From Mesorhabditis belari (taxonomy: Eukaryota; Nematoda; Chromadorea; Rhabditida; Rhabditidae): a stretch of DNA of 64,000 bases. The first letter of the stretch is position 1, and every line of letters begins with the position of its first letter. The position numbers and the translations under genes are program-made. The notes beneath the pieces are model-generated. The model had not been told where the DNA came from. It made no database searches and saw only the letters and a list, made by a program, of their open reading frames with translations. This document shows, piece after piece, positions 10,900 through 22,478 of the stretch. The DNA lies in the NCBI GenBank assembly GCA_958450365.1, contig CAUEEP010000920.1, positions 459,501 to 523,500 of the forward strand, read 5' to 3'.

Positions 10900-11235
10900 C
10901 AAAAATCCAACTTCCTTTAAATCCAACTTCCTTCAAGTCCAAGTTCCTTCAAATCCAACTTCCTTCAAATCCAACTTCCTTCAAATCCAACTTCCTTCAA
11001 ATCCAAGTTCCTTCAATCCAACTTCCTTCAAAGCCAACTTCCTTCAATCTAACTTCCTTCAAGTCCAGCTTCCTTCAAGTCTAGCTTCCTTCAATCCAAC
11101 TTCCTTCAATCCAACTTCCTTCAATCCAACTTCCTTCAATCCAACTTCCTTCAAATCAACCTCCTTAAAATCCAACTTCCTTCAAAGCCATCTTCCTTCA
11201 AACCCAACCTCCTTCAAATCCAACTTCCTTCAATT
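10900..11235. repeat. AATCCAACTTCCTTCA minisatellite
   Basis: About 20 units of 15-16 bp (aatccaacttccttca with variants aagtccagcttccttca, aaatcaacctccttaa). A long open frame on the plus strand crosses the tract, but its peptide is only the repeat translated and there is no signal peptide, domain or splice logic, so I treat it as non-coding. Confidence 0.9.
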
Positions 11236-11804
11236 TTCAAATAATAAATTTATAATTACATTTTCAATAAATTTTATAGTTTCTCTAGGCCAACATAGAC
11301 TTTTGTGTCTAATTTTTTGTCTAAATATCATTAAATTTCAAAATTTCCCACTTCAACAACTTCACCGAGTTCTGTCATTTTGTGCTGAAAATTTTGTGTT
11401 CTATTATTTCTAGTATTTCTTCGAATTGTAGCCTTTTGTGCATTCTTTTCTCGATTTCTCATCGTCTCTCGAATTCAAGGCCATTTCTTTCGAAGGGGCG
11501 GATCCTCGGAAAAAGTTGTAGTTTGTGCAAACAAACACTCGAAAAGAATCCCCCAATACAACTCTTTTTGCTTTTTTCTGTGGCACTTTCAAAAACCGCA
11601 ATTATAAAACGGGCCGATTGCCCCATTGCGATGTCAGTCTTCGTTTTCACTTGAGTTTTCAGGTTTTTGATGGCCAACAAGATAACAGTTTCCTTTTGTT
11701 TTGTGACTTTAGTTCTTACCTTTAAAAACAACTCTCTGAAATCTGAATCTCTTGCATTCTATTAGATAAACTAAGCTCCAGAAAAGCTCCAATTTCCAGA
11801 AACA
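11236..11804. other. upstream region of the GST gene
   Basis: Mixed sequence without a convincing gene. Short open frames exist on both strands around 11380-11730, none with recognisable motifs. Presumably contains the promoter and 5' leader of the GST. A trans-splice-type acceptor is not obvious immediately before the ATG (atttccagaaacaATG, with ttccag 7 nt upstream, is the best candidate). Confidence 0.4.
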
Positions 11805-12824
11805 ATGGTTTACAAGCTTTACTACTTCGCTGGACGTGGATTTGGTGAGCCAACGCGGATGCTTTTCAAATTAGCTGGAGAGGAATTCGAGGATGTCCGC
11901 ATTGAGTCCGCCGACTGGCCAAATCACAAAGCTTGTAAGTTTGAAAGCAGTAGATGTAGATGGAACAAAAGCAGTAGATGGATTGAAAAACTTTTAAACC
12001 AAAATATTACAGCCATGCCAATGGGCCAAATGCCCGTGCTTGAGGTGAACGGAGTGAAGATTCCCCAATCGTCGGCCATCGCTCGATATGTGGCTCGCAA
12101 GTTTGGTAAGTCGGCCCAGTCGGCCCGTTACTCGTACAGTTGCTTGCACATTTGAAGGTATTAATAGTCTTTAACTAAATATTTTAGGATTTGCCGGAAA
12201 GACTCCTGAAGACATGGCTTGGGCCGATGCATTGGTTGATGGATTCAAGGATTACTACAAGGAGATCACCGACTACTATTACACGGCACTCGGATTCCTC
12301 AATAAAGGAGATGCAGTAAGAATTGATGAAAGATAATCATGGAACTAAAGCTTGAGAAATTGAGCCGAGAAAATAGTCTAAATTTTACTGAAAGTATTTC
12401 AGGAGGAACTATACAAGACTGTCTTTTTGCCTGCTCGTGACAAGCACTTCGGAATGCTTAACGATCGTCTAAAGGCCCAAGGAACCGGATTCTTGGTAGG
12501 TGGACAAACTGATGAATAGTTAATGATTAAATAATAATTAAAATGAATAGTTAATGATTAAATAATGATTAAAATGAATAGTTAATGATAAAGAACCAAG
12601 CTTGAACTGTAGAAGACAGTGAAGATTGATTAGCTTTGAAATTACAGGTTGGAGACTCAGTGACATGGGCCGATCTCTTCTGGACCGATCACATGACAAC
12701 AATCGAGAAGCTCAAGCCTGATGCTTTCACTGGATTCCCCGAAGTGGTCGCTTTGAAAAAGAGAGTCGATGCTATTCCTCAAATCAAGGCTTGGATCGAA
12801 TCTCGTCCTGACACTCGCTTCTGA
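11805..12824 (+). CDS. glutathione S-transferase, nematode sigma class
   Basis: Conjugates reduced glutathione to electrophiles; cytosolic detoxification enzyme. Five exons: 11805-11934, 12013-12105, 12188-12315, 12403-12495, 12648-12824. The frame closes at 206 residues, the usual length for nematode sigma GSTs. The N-terminal thioredoxin-like domain shows the catalytic tyrosine in YKLYYFAGRG and the glutathione-binding QMPVLEVNG and QSSAIARY motifs. The C-terminal helical domain follows (GKTPEDMAWADAL ... GDSVTWADLFW) and ends ESRPDTRF. An AATAAA at about 12906 suits polyadenylation. Codon use is noticeably GC-richer than in neighbouring receptor genes, which suggests higher expression. A probable acceptor (ttccag) lies just before the start. 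Confidence 0.96.
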
Positions 12825-13292
12825 TCTCATTCATGACTCCTTTTATGTAATGATTAAACAATCAAAATTGTTTCAAGTATTTAATTATCTTTAGTTTTGG
12901 TGAAGAATAAATTATTGAATAATTATTTTAAAAAACCGAAACACTCGTTGCAAATTAGCTTTAAGAAAAAGACGTTTGATTGGACAGTTTGAATGATTAC
13001 GAATTGGTGTACATTGCTGCTTAACTGTTGCAGTAGTCTTAAAATAAAATTGTTAAAATATTCTGTATAGCCTTAGCTAATAGAAACGGTTAATTGCAAA
13101 AGCAATTGCAGATTTTCTATTGCAGAAGCACTTTGAGCAGAACATAAAGAATTTACGATAAAATTATTGGCAAAAACGGATCCTCTTGAAAAAAAAATAA
13201 TCGGCTTTTTATGAAGGAATCCGACTTTTTATTCGAGATAAGAACTTTTGTTGAAGTGGCCTTTTGGCATCATTTGAAATACGCTAACAAAC
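12825..13292. other. intergenic between GST and lectin
   Basis: GST 3' region with AATAAA and then AT-rich sequence. No gene recognised. Confidence 0.4.
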
Positions 13293-16200
13293 ATGCTAAA
13301 AGTCTTTCAATTTACAAGCATTCTATTGTTTTGTCAATCACTAAAAGGAGAGCCACAATGTCCAAACGGTTCACAATATTTTGAGCCACTTGGATATTGT
13401 TTACAAGCGATTAAAGAAGGTCGGTTTTAAATCAAAAGGCCTAATTTATTTGTTTTAGTTTTTTGCTTTAGCGTTTTAGCTATTTGTTTATTTTTCTTTT
13501 AGCTATAAATCACAGTTTAAATTACAGCCGCTCCTTGGGGTTACGCAGAAAGCTATTGTCAAGCTTTTGGAGGACATCTTGCATCGATTCACAATCTTAT
13601 GATGAATAGTGTTTTGAATGGAGTCAAAGATAGCGGTTGGATGATTATTGAAAATCCTTCACTATCAGTTTAGCATTTAATGGAAGTGGATGCTACGTGG
13701 GCGGACGAAAAGTAAATGGAAGTTGGACATGGAGTGATGGGACAAAGTTCAGCTATCAGATATGGAATCCAGGTAAAGGTATCTGGGGATTTTGATCTAA
13801 AAACAATGGATCTTGACAATTTAAAGAGTCTATCGGGGCATGGAATTGGCCCCGCACACAAAATATAACTTTCCACTTGTGTAGCGGTAGGTTAAATTTG
13901 GGTGTGTTTTTCGAAATGATATTTGTGTTTGTTTACGTGTATTTGAATGAAAGTGGACTTTCTGTAAGTGGACTTTCTCTGCCACACAATCGACAACCGG
14001 CCTCAATACCATCGAAGTCAGAGCCTCAGGAATAAACTAACTGCTTGTCTTGCATTTCGGGAGATTATGTTACTTGTTTATCTACATGAGTAAAGATAAT
14101 CTTTAGTGAGTCAAATAGAATGGAGAAATACGTCGATAGAAAGGGGTAGGACTCCGTTTCAAGAGTTTCAAGTTTCAAGTTGAGAGAATAGAGTTTCAAG
14201 TTGAGAGATCGGGCAGTTCAAAGGGCTGCTTTGAACTGTCCGAAATATTGGGGAAATGTTTGTATTCGAGGAATATAGAGTTTAGTGTATTTCAATTGGA
14301 GAAACATAAAGAAAGAATATGGATAAAGTAGTTTCTAAAGTTACAGTGAAGTTTCTAAAGTTACACAGTGAAGAGAAACATAAAAGAGAACTCTGAATCT
14401 TGTGTTTTTTTTGTAGAGAAGGATTTCTGATACATTTAACAATAAGGAAAACACATACGATTCAATTTAGCGAACTCGTCCATTGGTGACTGTATCTATT
14501 TATCATCAAATGCTCTTCAATGGTCTACAACCGATTCTTCGAACTCTTTACCATTCATTTGCTATCTACCAAAAGTCCAGCCACCTGACTGCACAAGTTC
14601 AACTCCAATTCGTATAAGATCAAAGTTTACCATGTACAACCTTTTTTAGCCACAACATGTCCAAAAGGAGCAACATATGCAGCCGAATTAGGCACTTGTT
14701 TGTTAGCAAATCAAAACGGTTTTAACTCTTTTGTTTTGCCTGTTTAGCTGTTGACTGTTTAGCTGTTTCGTTCGATTTAGCAGAGAAATATTGCCAAGTT
14801 TCTAATGGACATTTGGCTTCAGTTACAAATGCTTTAGATGACGCTTACTTGACTGGATTTTCATTGGGTACTTTGCTTGAATGCTTTATTATCATTATCA
14901 TTATCTTATTACAGGGTTGACTTCGGCCAAAAGTTTTTACATTGGCGGGCGAAGGAATGGTGGAAATTATCAATGGATGGATGGATCTCCTTTTACATAC
15001 ACTAAATGGAGTATAGGTGAAACAAGATCCTGGAAATATTTGTTCTGAAATAAGGATTTTGCTTATCGTGTTTATCGTGTTTTACTTAGAAGAATTACTT
15101 AGAAAAAGCTTTCAGGAGAACCACGATTTGATTGTGTTCTTTTGGTGAAAGAGACTGGCAATTGGATCACTACAAATTGCTCATCGAGCTATCAATTTAT
15201 GTGAGTCAATCTGGTTTTGTATTCTTTACTTGCAAACTTAAATGTAAAGAGGAGAACTAGCTTATTCCTGAAGAGCGAGGAAGAAGCTAGTTTTTTAGTT
15301 GCGAGCTGCCAGCAATCGTGAATGGAGGTTGTTCAACGACAGCACTGACAACAACACCGACAACGCAGAGTCCTATCACATATCCACCCCCACCGTCTCT
15401 CATTTGTCCATGTAAGCCTTATTCATGAATTGTAAAAGCTTAAGCTACAAACGAGTTTGCTTTAAACGCCTTTAACGCCTTTAACGCCTTTAAACGCTTC
15501 TAACACCTTTAAACTCTACTTTTCAGCCGATGAACTTCTTTACACTTGTCAAAGTGATCCTCAGTACTTTAATGGTTTTGCATATTGGGTTTGAATTTAG
15601 TCTTGGTATCTCATAAACAAATCTAGGTTCGTTTCAACAGAAATTTTACACTTGCTAGACAAGACTGCTTGAATAATGGAGGAGATCTTGTTTCAATTCA
15701 TAGCGATGAAGAGCTCGCTTTTGTGAAAGGTGCATTGAATCATTGTTTCAGCATTGAATAACTTTAGAACTTTGTTGTCTAAGTGATTGCAGTCGAAGCT
15801 TCTATGATTGGACGGCAGTTTATATGACTGGAGCAACAAATGTAGGGATTTTAAAGGTTTAAAGGCAAATGTGGTTAAGAAAACCGGTGTATGGGTGTGG
15901 ACCGATGGAACGCCATTCAACGATTTCGACAAGCCTTTTTGTAGTCCGAACCACCAAATAACGGATCCGGATCAATTCTTTTTATGGGTAAACCAGCCGG
16001 AAAACCCGGGTAACAGCGGGTTTTTCTGCCCGAGCCGGATTGCGGCCGTGGCGCAGTCGGGAGGGCGTTTGCGCAGTCAGGAGGGCCTCCCGAACCCGGG
16101 AGGGCCCGGGTTCGACTCCCGGCTGTTTCAGCCAGTTCTGGTTCTTAAAAATTTTCTTGAGATGTCCCAACTACAATATATTCTAAGGTTTTCTAAAGAA

Positions 16201-16733
16201 GCTTTAGCTTTATTGGTCAAAACACGATCGAGAAAATGACAGACAGACCGACAGACCGATAGACAGACGGACGGACATACAGACAGACAGACAGACAGAC
16301 CACAGACCGATAGACAGGACAGAAGACAGGCAACGCAGCGGACGGCAGGCAGACAGAGGCGGACAACGCGCGAAGACCGGGCGACAGGCGGCGGGCGCGG
16401 GGAGCAGAGGACAGGCGGCAGACAGACAGACAGGCGGACAGACAGACAGACAGGCGGACGGACAGACAGACGGATAGACGGACAGACAGACGGACAGGCA
16501 GACAGACAGACGGACAGACAGACACTGCTCTTTTATATATAGTAGATGATTTGGTGACACAAATACTAAACTGATATTTTGGATGAGATTCTTTGATAGG
16601 ATAAATCGAAATTCAGATCAATCGCGCCAAATGTGATCCGTACACATTTTGTGTTTGGGGTCTCGCTGGTCGTAGCTCGATGTCCACTCCATATTATGTC
16701 TGCAAAAAAGCAATCTCTAATCAAAAGTTGTAG
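13293..16733 (+). CDS. C-type lectin with three CTLDs, third possibly broken
   Basis: Secreted carbohydrate-binding-type protein. It begins with a signal peptide (MLKVFQFTSILLFC). Exons I can splice in frame: 13293-13419, 13528-13635, 13674-13772, 13827-13886, 14471-14611 (CTLD1: GGHLASIH, GSWTWSDGT, PFICYLPK); 14650-14718, 14781-14867, 14915-15016, 15116-15200, 15299-15411 (CTLD2: GHLASVTNA, YQWMDGSPF, then a Thr/Pro linker); 15527-15588, 15627-15729 (CTLD3 start: ARQDCLNNGGDLVSIHSDEE). The third domain resumes in GLKANVVKKTGVWVWTDGT, ending 15987, and in the last exon 16617-16733 (PYYVCKK). Between 15793 and about 15850 the expected frame meets a TGA at 15825. I could not find a canonical intron that rescues it, so CTLD3 may be frameshifted. 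None of the three domains shows a clear EPN or QPD calcium-site motif. The last intron contains a SINE-like element and a GACA microsatellite. Confidence 0.85.
15992..16145 (+). mobile_element. tRNA-like SINE, copy 1
   Basis: GC-rich block in the last intron of the lectin gene. It contains an RNA polymerase III A-box-like string (TGGCGCAGTCGGGAGGGC, about 16057) and a perfect B box (GGTTCGACTCC, about 16109). A head segment (aacccgggtaacagcgggtttttctg) precedes it. The same head, A-box context and B box recur in the same order at 56475-56605. It does not fold convincingly as a functional tRNA. Confidence 0.6.
16233..16530. repeat. (GACA/GACG)n microsatellite
   Basis: About 300 bp of cagacagacgga-type tetranucleotide repeat, interrupted in the middle (16320-16420) by a more GC-rich, less regular stretch. 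Lies in the last intron of the lectin gene. Open frames on the minus strand (SVCLSVCLSV) are translations of the repeat only. Confidence 0.92.
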
Positions 16734-17067
16734 TCAAAATATGGTACAAATTTATGAACTGATTGAAAAGTAAATTGTTTAGAGGAAATGAAAAGGAAAT
16801 CTCTTGACATTTCACCTTCAAAGCTACAAACTGATTAACTGATTTCAGAAGGAACAAAAAGTTCTTTTGGGAGATAAAAATAATTAAAGAAAAGAGTCTA
16901 TTGACGTGTTAATTTGAAAAAATCATCAAAAAATTATAAATCCAAAGTTTATTTAATATATTGATATTGAGTTTTCAATCGTCTTTTAAAATAAAATGAA
17001 AAATGAGATCGAACAGGTGAAATCAGTTCCGCATTTTTTGTTAAAGCTTTCTTTTTTATGATTTGTA
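16734..17067. other. intergenic, nothing recognised
   Basis: AT-rich sequence downstream of the lectin stop codon. No gene seen. Confidence 0.4.
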
Positions 17068-17647
17068 TTAGGTGTCTGAAAAAGTAATCCAAAGTAATTA
17101 TTTTTATCTGATGACCAAATAAGACGCTGTCTTCTCGAAAACCCTCGTTCAACCTCTTCAGAAATAGGCCTTACATTAAATTGTTATGGGTCAACCGTAA
17201 GGAAACGCTTGAATGCCATCAAAAAGTTGGACAAATGGATACCGCATGAATTGCCGCTCCATGATAACGCGCGACCGCATGTCTCTTTACAGACTCGACA
17301 AAAAATCCAGAGTGTTGGATGGGAGGTTTTACCACATCCACCTTATAGTCCAGACCTTTCTCCATCTGATTATTATTTATTTTTGTCTCTGTCTAACTTT
17401 TTGGCCAATAAATGGTTCAATTCCGAAGAAGATGTCAAAACCGAGGTTGATCTTTTCTTTGCTTGATCTTCGGCCGATCTAAGGACCAAGATTTTTATTA
17501 TCATAGAATGTCCTTACTTGTAGAACGTTGGCAAAAGGTTCTTCTTTCGAATGGTGATTACTTCGTTGAATAAAAATTATTTTAACGAAACTTATGGTCT
17601 TTTATATTTAAACGTTAAAAACGTGGATTACTTTTTCACATACCTAA
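17068..17647 (+). mobile_element. internally deleted mariner with transposase C terminus
   Basis: Terminal inverted repeats: TTAGGTGTCTGAAAAAGTAA at the left and its imperfect complement (gtggattactttttcacatacctaa) at the right. Inside, from about 17209, the plus strand keeps the C-terminal catalytic part of a mariner transposase: HDNARPH (second D of the DD34D triad) and HPPYSPDLSPSDYYLF (third D). It then hits a stop at 17466 and continues as decayed sequence (VITSLNKNYFN). The N-terminal half is gone, so it cannot be autonomous. Confidence 0.88.
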
Positions 17648-18364
17648 AGTTATGTACTTTAAAATTTTTATATCCAACAAATAGCAACAAACCCTTCGTT
17701 GTAAATCGGTGCGAAACATTTCGTAGGCAAGAGGCTCACCAATGATATTCGTGCTTGGATTACCTAAAAAAGATTTTGTCAAAAAGGTTAGGTAAAATGT
17801 GACGCTTGTCTCAGCCTTAGCCTTAAAATAAATACTTTCTAGTTGTCTGGAACTTTTTAAACAACAACTCTTTCAAGCAAGATTTATTGCATGCCTTTTA
17901 GCTTTTTATTTTATGATTTGTATATCAAAAATTCAACTAGGAACATTAATCAATTAAATTCTTTTATTCAAAAATATTATTAGATCAAATCTCAGTAAAT
18001 TTTGCATTTGATTAAATGCGATCAACGATCAGAACAACAATCAAAGAATTTTCAAAAAATGCAACGCTGAAAATCAAATTAAACTTTGTATTCAAATTGG
18101 TTAGGCTCTTTCTTCGAAACCCTCAATTTTTTGCGCATTATTCATTTTGTTCATTTTCTTGTAATTCTATAAATGTTGAGCACAGCCTTTTCTCCGTTTC
18201 TAATTGTCCGTTCGCAGTTTTGTTTAAATTATTACGTCTTTTCAAATCTCATTTTAATTAATTGGATTGCCGAGAACTTTCGCACTTTCTTCTGTTTCAT
18301 AGAAATTATGTCGGATTTTGAATTTCATTTTAAAGAAATTCTTGTACTTTACAGATCTACCTTT
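17648..18364. other. upstream region of Sra/Srab-type receptor
   Basis: AT-rich. No domain recognised in short open frames. An in-frame upstream extension of the receptor's first exon exists (from 18173), but the paralogue at 23041 starts at the equivalent ATG, so I treat this as leader sequence. Confidence 0.4.
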
Positions 18365-20932
18365 ATGGATGAGCTACAATGTGCTCCAATCGCGTTTCTC
18401 TTCACTTCTCACACTCCATTCCATATTGTTTTATTCATTCACATTATCGCCTCAACAATTACGACAATTATATGCATTCCGTTAATTCGAGTAGTGCAAC
18501 GATCATATTTTCATCCGAATTGTAGGGTAAGTTGGTCGGGTTGGCCATGAGATGGCCCAGTTTTGTTCTAAAAGTCAACCTGATCATCATCAACATCAAC
18601 AATGACCTTGTATTAGTTTGAGGCAAGAAAAGATCTTGTATTGATTTGAGTTAGCCTAAAGAATCAAGCAGGCTAAATATTTGTAAGACAGCCACAGAGC
18701 TGGCCCCTAAAACCTAAGCCTAAGCCTAAGCCTAAGCCTAAGCCTAACCCTAAGCCTAAGCCTAAGCCCTAAGCCTAAGCCTAAGCCCTAAGCCTAAGCC
18801 TAAGCCTAAGCCTAAGCCTAAGCCTAACCTAAGCCTAAGCCTAAGCCTAAACCTAAGCCTAAGCCTAAGCCTAAGCCTAAGCCTAAACCTAAGCCTAAAC
18901 CTAAACCTAAGCCTAAGCCTAAGCCTAAGCCCAAGCCTAAGCCTAAGCCTAAGCCTAAGCCTATGCTAAAAGGATGTGCTAAAATTGATCGAACCTCTTG
19001 CCTCAGACAAACAACTTGAGCTGTTGACAATGGGAAATTGGATTTTTCAATAAAATAACCCCTTTTAGATTCTTCTCATTTACATATTAATATGGTTTAT
19101 TCTCCACTCACTTGGCCTCATAATGAGCATGGTTTGTGTAAAGAAATATGGCCCTAAAATAAATGGTTATGGTAGAAATATGGTTATAACCCCATTTCAG
19201 GGTTATAACCTCTACACATATCTCTTCAAAAGTGGATGTGACTTATTTGTATCAAATTTATTCTGTGATACAGTGAGAGGACCGGCCAATATGGGAACTG
19301 TCATTCTTTCACCACTTCATTTATCTTTATGCATTGAGAGAATATTGGCTAGATATTACGGGCAAAGATATTGGAGGGATAAAAAGGATAATAAAATTGG
19401 ATTTTGTTTGATCATCGTATCGGTGGGTTGAAAGACTTTTAAAAATAGATTTATCCACTTTGGGACAAACAATGTCCTAAGCTAAGCCCTAAATGGCCCT
19501 AAGTGGCCCTAAGCCCTAATGTAGGGAAGGGGAAGGCCCATAAAAAGGGAAAAAACAAGAATCTAGTGGGTCCAAAGCCTGTGGGACCAAACCCTTTGGC
19601 TTCCAGCGAATGGTCAAGCAAGAAACCAGGTTTCTAGCCAGTAGGCCATGACAACCTATGGTCCCAGTCGGCCATGACGACCTATGGTCCCAGTCGGCCA
19701 TGACAAGGACCAAAAGGACCCAAAAGACTTGAACAACCGTTAACTGAAAGCTCAGCAGTCTTTTTGAGTCTTTTCGACAAATCTTTTATTCAGACTGTGT
19801 ACGCTTGCATTGTTTATTATCTGATTTTGCAAAACGAAGATTTTTCTTATATGACTCCATATTGTACTCTTGGCAGTACGATAGCTACAGCTATTCCAAC
19901 AGAGATTTTTCTCCTAATCTCTCCTATAATCGATCTAGTTAGTCTAATAATTATGATATATTTAACCTGCAAAAGGAAGCGAATAGAAAAGTGAGAAGAA
20001 TTTCTAGAAAAAACCTACAAAAACTATAGATCTTATGATCTGACTGTGAATTTCATCGTTTCCGAATCCCAGAACGCCAATCTCATGTTGTTACCATTTT
20101 CAGGTACTGTCATCTTGATTTCTAACGGAAATAACTGTCGGTTCTTTTTTTCATTGGCAATTTAAGGTTTTTCATGTTTTTCTCAGCACAAACTCTTTGA
20201 TTTTGACTATTTTAATTACCATTCGACGCAGAATAAAATTGCGCGTCAAATGATACCAAAACCAACTCAAAATATAATATCCACGCAAAGTTATGAGGCA
20301 AAAAGTTATGTCCTGACTATAATGAGCGGGGTTTAGGTTTTTGCCCCATAACTTTGCGTGAATATTGTATTTTGAGTTGGTTTTGGTATCATTCGACGCG
20401 CAATTTTATTCTGCGTCGAATGGTAATTAAAATAGTCAAAATCGAAGGGTTTGTGCTGAGGAAAACGGCAAAAGAAAGGACCGACAGATATTTTCGTTAT
20501 AAGTCTAATGTAATCTCTAACAAATAGCAAAATTTTTCAAATTCCAGCTCTTCATCTCGTTTTTCAATTTGCCTTTTTCCTGATCCAGGCTTATTTGCCT
20601 ATTTTGCTTATAAATGTTTTTAACTTAATGGATATAAGGACAATTTTGGCCGCTTTTTATGTAAGTTTATTATTACTGGATGACAAAGTACACAGTACAC
20701 TGAAAAAGTACATGTTTAGATCATTCCATTTTATACAATCACCGGCGCTATCACGATTTGGCATATTTTAAAGAAAATTCGGAGAAGACGAAGAAATGTG
20801 TGTAAAGGAAAATTGAAAACAAAGTTCCTGATTGTTTCTCCAAGTAAACTAACAAAACTGGAGTTTACAAATTTCCGAGGCATCGATCTTAATGATCTAT
20901 GCCTCGAAACTGAAAGACAAGCCAATAATTAA
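18365..20932 (+). CDS. Sra/Srab-type seven-TM chemoreceptor
   Basis: Seven exons: 18365-18526, 19069-19131, 19201-19422, 19794-19990, 20030-20103, 20548-20660, 20720-20932. The frame closes at 347 residues. Family marks of the Sra superfamily are visible: PFHIVLFIHIIAS leading TM1, SYFHPNC before TM2, SLCIERILARYYG after TM3, PYCTLG in extracellular loop 2, SYDLTVNFIVSESQNAN entering TM6, and a basic tail (KKIRRRRR). The start was chosen at MDELQCAP because the paralogue at 23041 starts MDESVCAP and both sit next to an acceptor-like ...acag. Intron 1 contains a 250-bp telomere-repeat tract and intron 5 a foldback element. Likely a chemosensory GPCR. No break was seen. The stop codon lies inside a 23-bp inverted repeat. 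Confidence 0.9.
18711..18962. repeat. interstitial telomeric repeat (GCCTAA)n
   Basis: About 40 hexamers of GCCTAA, the exact complement of nematode telomere TTAGGC, with few variants (ccctaa, gcctaaa). It is the longest and purest of the three telomere-like tracts in the window. Located in intron 1 of the Sra/Srab-type receptor. A degenerate echo (cctaagccctaa, ggccctaag) occurs at 19478-19510 in intron 3. Confidence 0.95.
20120..20507. mobile_element. long foldback (inverted-repeat) element in intron 5
   Basis: Two arms of roughly 180 bp (about 20120-20310 and 20335-20507) are imperfect reverse complements. Examples are gactattttaattaccattcgacg against cgtcgaatggtaattaaaatagtc, and ctgtcggt against accgacag. 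The loop is about 25-30 bp. It has no coding sequence. It occupies most of intron 5 of the receptor gene. Confidence 0.88.
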
Positions 20933-20965
20933 AATTTCAATCTTAATTATTGGCTTGTCTTTCAG
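20910..20965. repeat. perfect 23-bp hairpin over a stop codon
   Basis: 20910-20932 and 20943-20965 are exact reverse complements (arm begins ctgaaagacaagcc), separated by the 10-nt loop aatttcaatc. The left arm encodes the last seven residues of the receptor and its TAA, so the transcript would end its ORF inside a strong stem-loop. Confidence 0.95.
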
Positions 20966-22478
20966 CTCTTTTTATGCTAAGAGTCTAATAAAATTGAGGG
21001 TTTTAACTGAAAAAGCGCTGAGATTAGTCTAGAATGGTTTGATTTTTGGAAAATAGATCATCATTACTGCAAAGCTAGGGTTTAAAAGTTCCCTGTTTAT
21101 CAGTAAAATTTCTATAAACTCTTCCGTTTCTAACCCACCAAGGCAACGTTCAATTTTGGCCTTAGAATCGATAAATTACTGGAAAAAGAAAGAAATAGAA
21201 ACCAAGTAAGCGAGAAGGATTTTTAATGAAGCGTCAAGCATTCATTAGGGCATAAAAATATTCATCCATATCTATTCCCGATCTCTTCACTCTTCTCTTC
21301 CCCTTTTCTCGCACATAACTCAACGAGCCACATGACCACTTTGAACTCTTCAAAGAAAAACGAACTAATTTCCGACTTTGACTTTCATGTATTAGATTTT
21401 ATTGATAAGTTTTTCTTTAGCTTTTTGCAACTATAAGAGGTCCTTTGATTGAACTGGTTTAGCGGGCTTACGTAATGGGGATTTGGTTCCAATCATCCAT
21501 CCTGTTTAATCTATTTATAAGCAGGGAAAATAAGTTCATACTTCAGCAGGAAAAGTTCGTACTTCTTTCCAGACAGTTTGTACTTCTTTCATAGAAAAGG
21601 TGTGAGCATTTTTACACCGAGAAGCTCACCCCACAAATGCGCGCCTTTTTGCGCACAAGTCAGAATCAAAGAGTAAAATCTTTACTTTAGAATCTTTTCC
21701 TCAGAATCTTTTCCTGTTGAAAAGCTCTCCTTCTGTTCCCAAAGCGTTCCCGGAATAGTTTTAGAAAAAACATTCATTTCCTGATTAAGAAATCAATATC
21801 TATTCAATATGTATTTCAGAAAATCAATGTTATCCGCGAAAATCTCACCGACGTTAAACTAGTCCATCAAAGCTATTCTCAACATTGGTGATCAGCTGAA
21901 AATTGCGTCCAAAAATCAAATAGAACAGAAAATTGTTAATTGAAGATTGGAGATTTTGTTTTTGATGGTCGCGAAATAAATTGATGCCGAGTTTTTTTTG
22001 GGAGAAATTTGGGTGAGATCCTCTTGGGTGAGATCCTCAGAGAGAAATGAATCCTCTTGGGGAAACATCTCAAATTATCACTTTCGAATTCAATTTTCAC
22101 AAAAAAAGCTCAAAAAGGCTTTTTAGTTCTTTGGAGATTTCGATACAAACTTATTTGCACAAGTTTGAATTTCTTTTACTTTTTAAAATGGATGTAGTCT
22201 GTTGGAAGGGATTTTTTTGGTTCATTCAGTCTTGTAATCCAATATCTACAGTATCCAAAAGCTAAATCTGAATATCTTTAGCTTTAATTATTTAGAAGAC
22301 TCATTAGAAATGACTATAATAATACAGTACTATGAGAAAATTCAATTTCAATTTCCCATTTCTCGCTTTTTGTGCAAAAACTCTTTCTTGCCCTTTTCAT
22401 TTTGGATGGAAGCAGATTGTACTTACAAATTCTATTTCAAGCTGAATGTTACCTTTTCATTTTACATTTTGCAATCTA
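20966..22478. other. 1.5 kb intergenic, no gene found
   Basis: AT-rich. A short frame at 21331-21440 (ISDFDFHVLDFIDKF) slightly resembles the leader of the 18.4-kb receptor, perhaps a degenerate duplicate. Otherwise no exon chain, RNA gene or transposon end is recognised. Confidence 0.4.

Noticed and set aside
10862..11413. 183-codon plus-strand frame over the AATCCAACTTCCTTCA repeat
   Set aside because: Peptide is only the repeat in drifting register; no signal peptide, domain or splicing.
16210..16560. Minus-strand frames of SVCLSVCLSV type
   Set aside because: Translation of the GACA microsatellite; open in more than one frame, as expected for a tetranucleotide repeat.
18824..19030. Minus-strand frame (GLGL)n
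   Set aside because: Direct translation of the GCCTAA telomere repeat in an intron.
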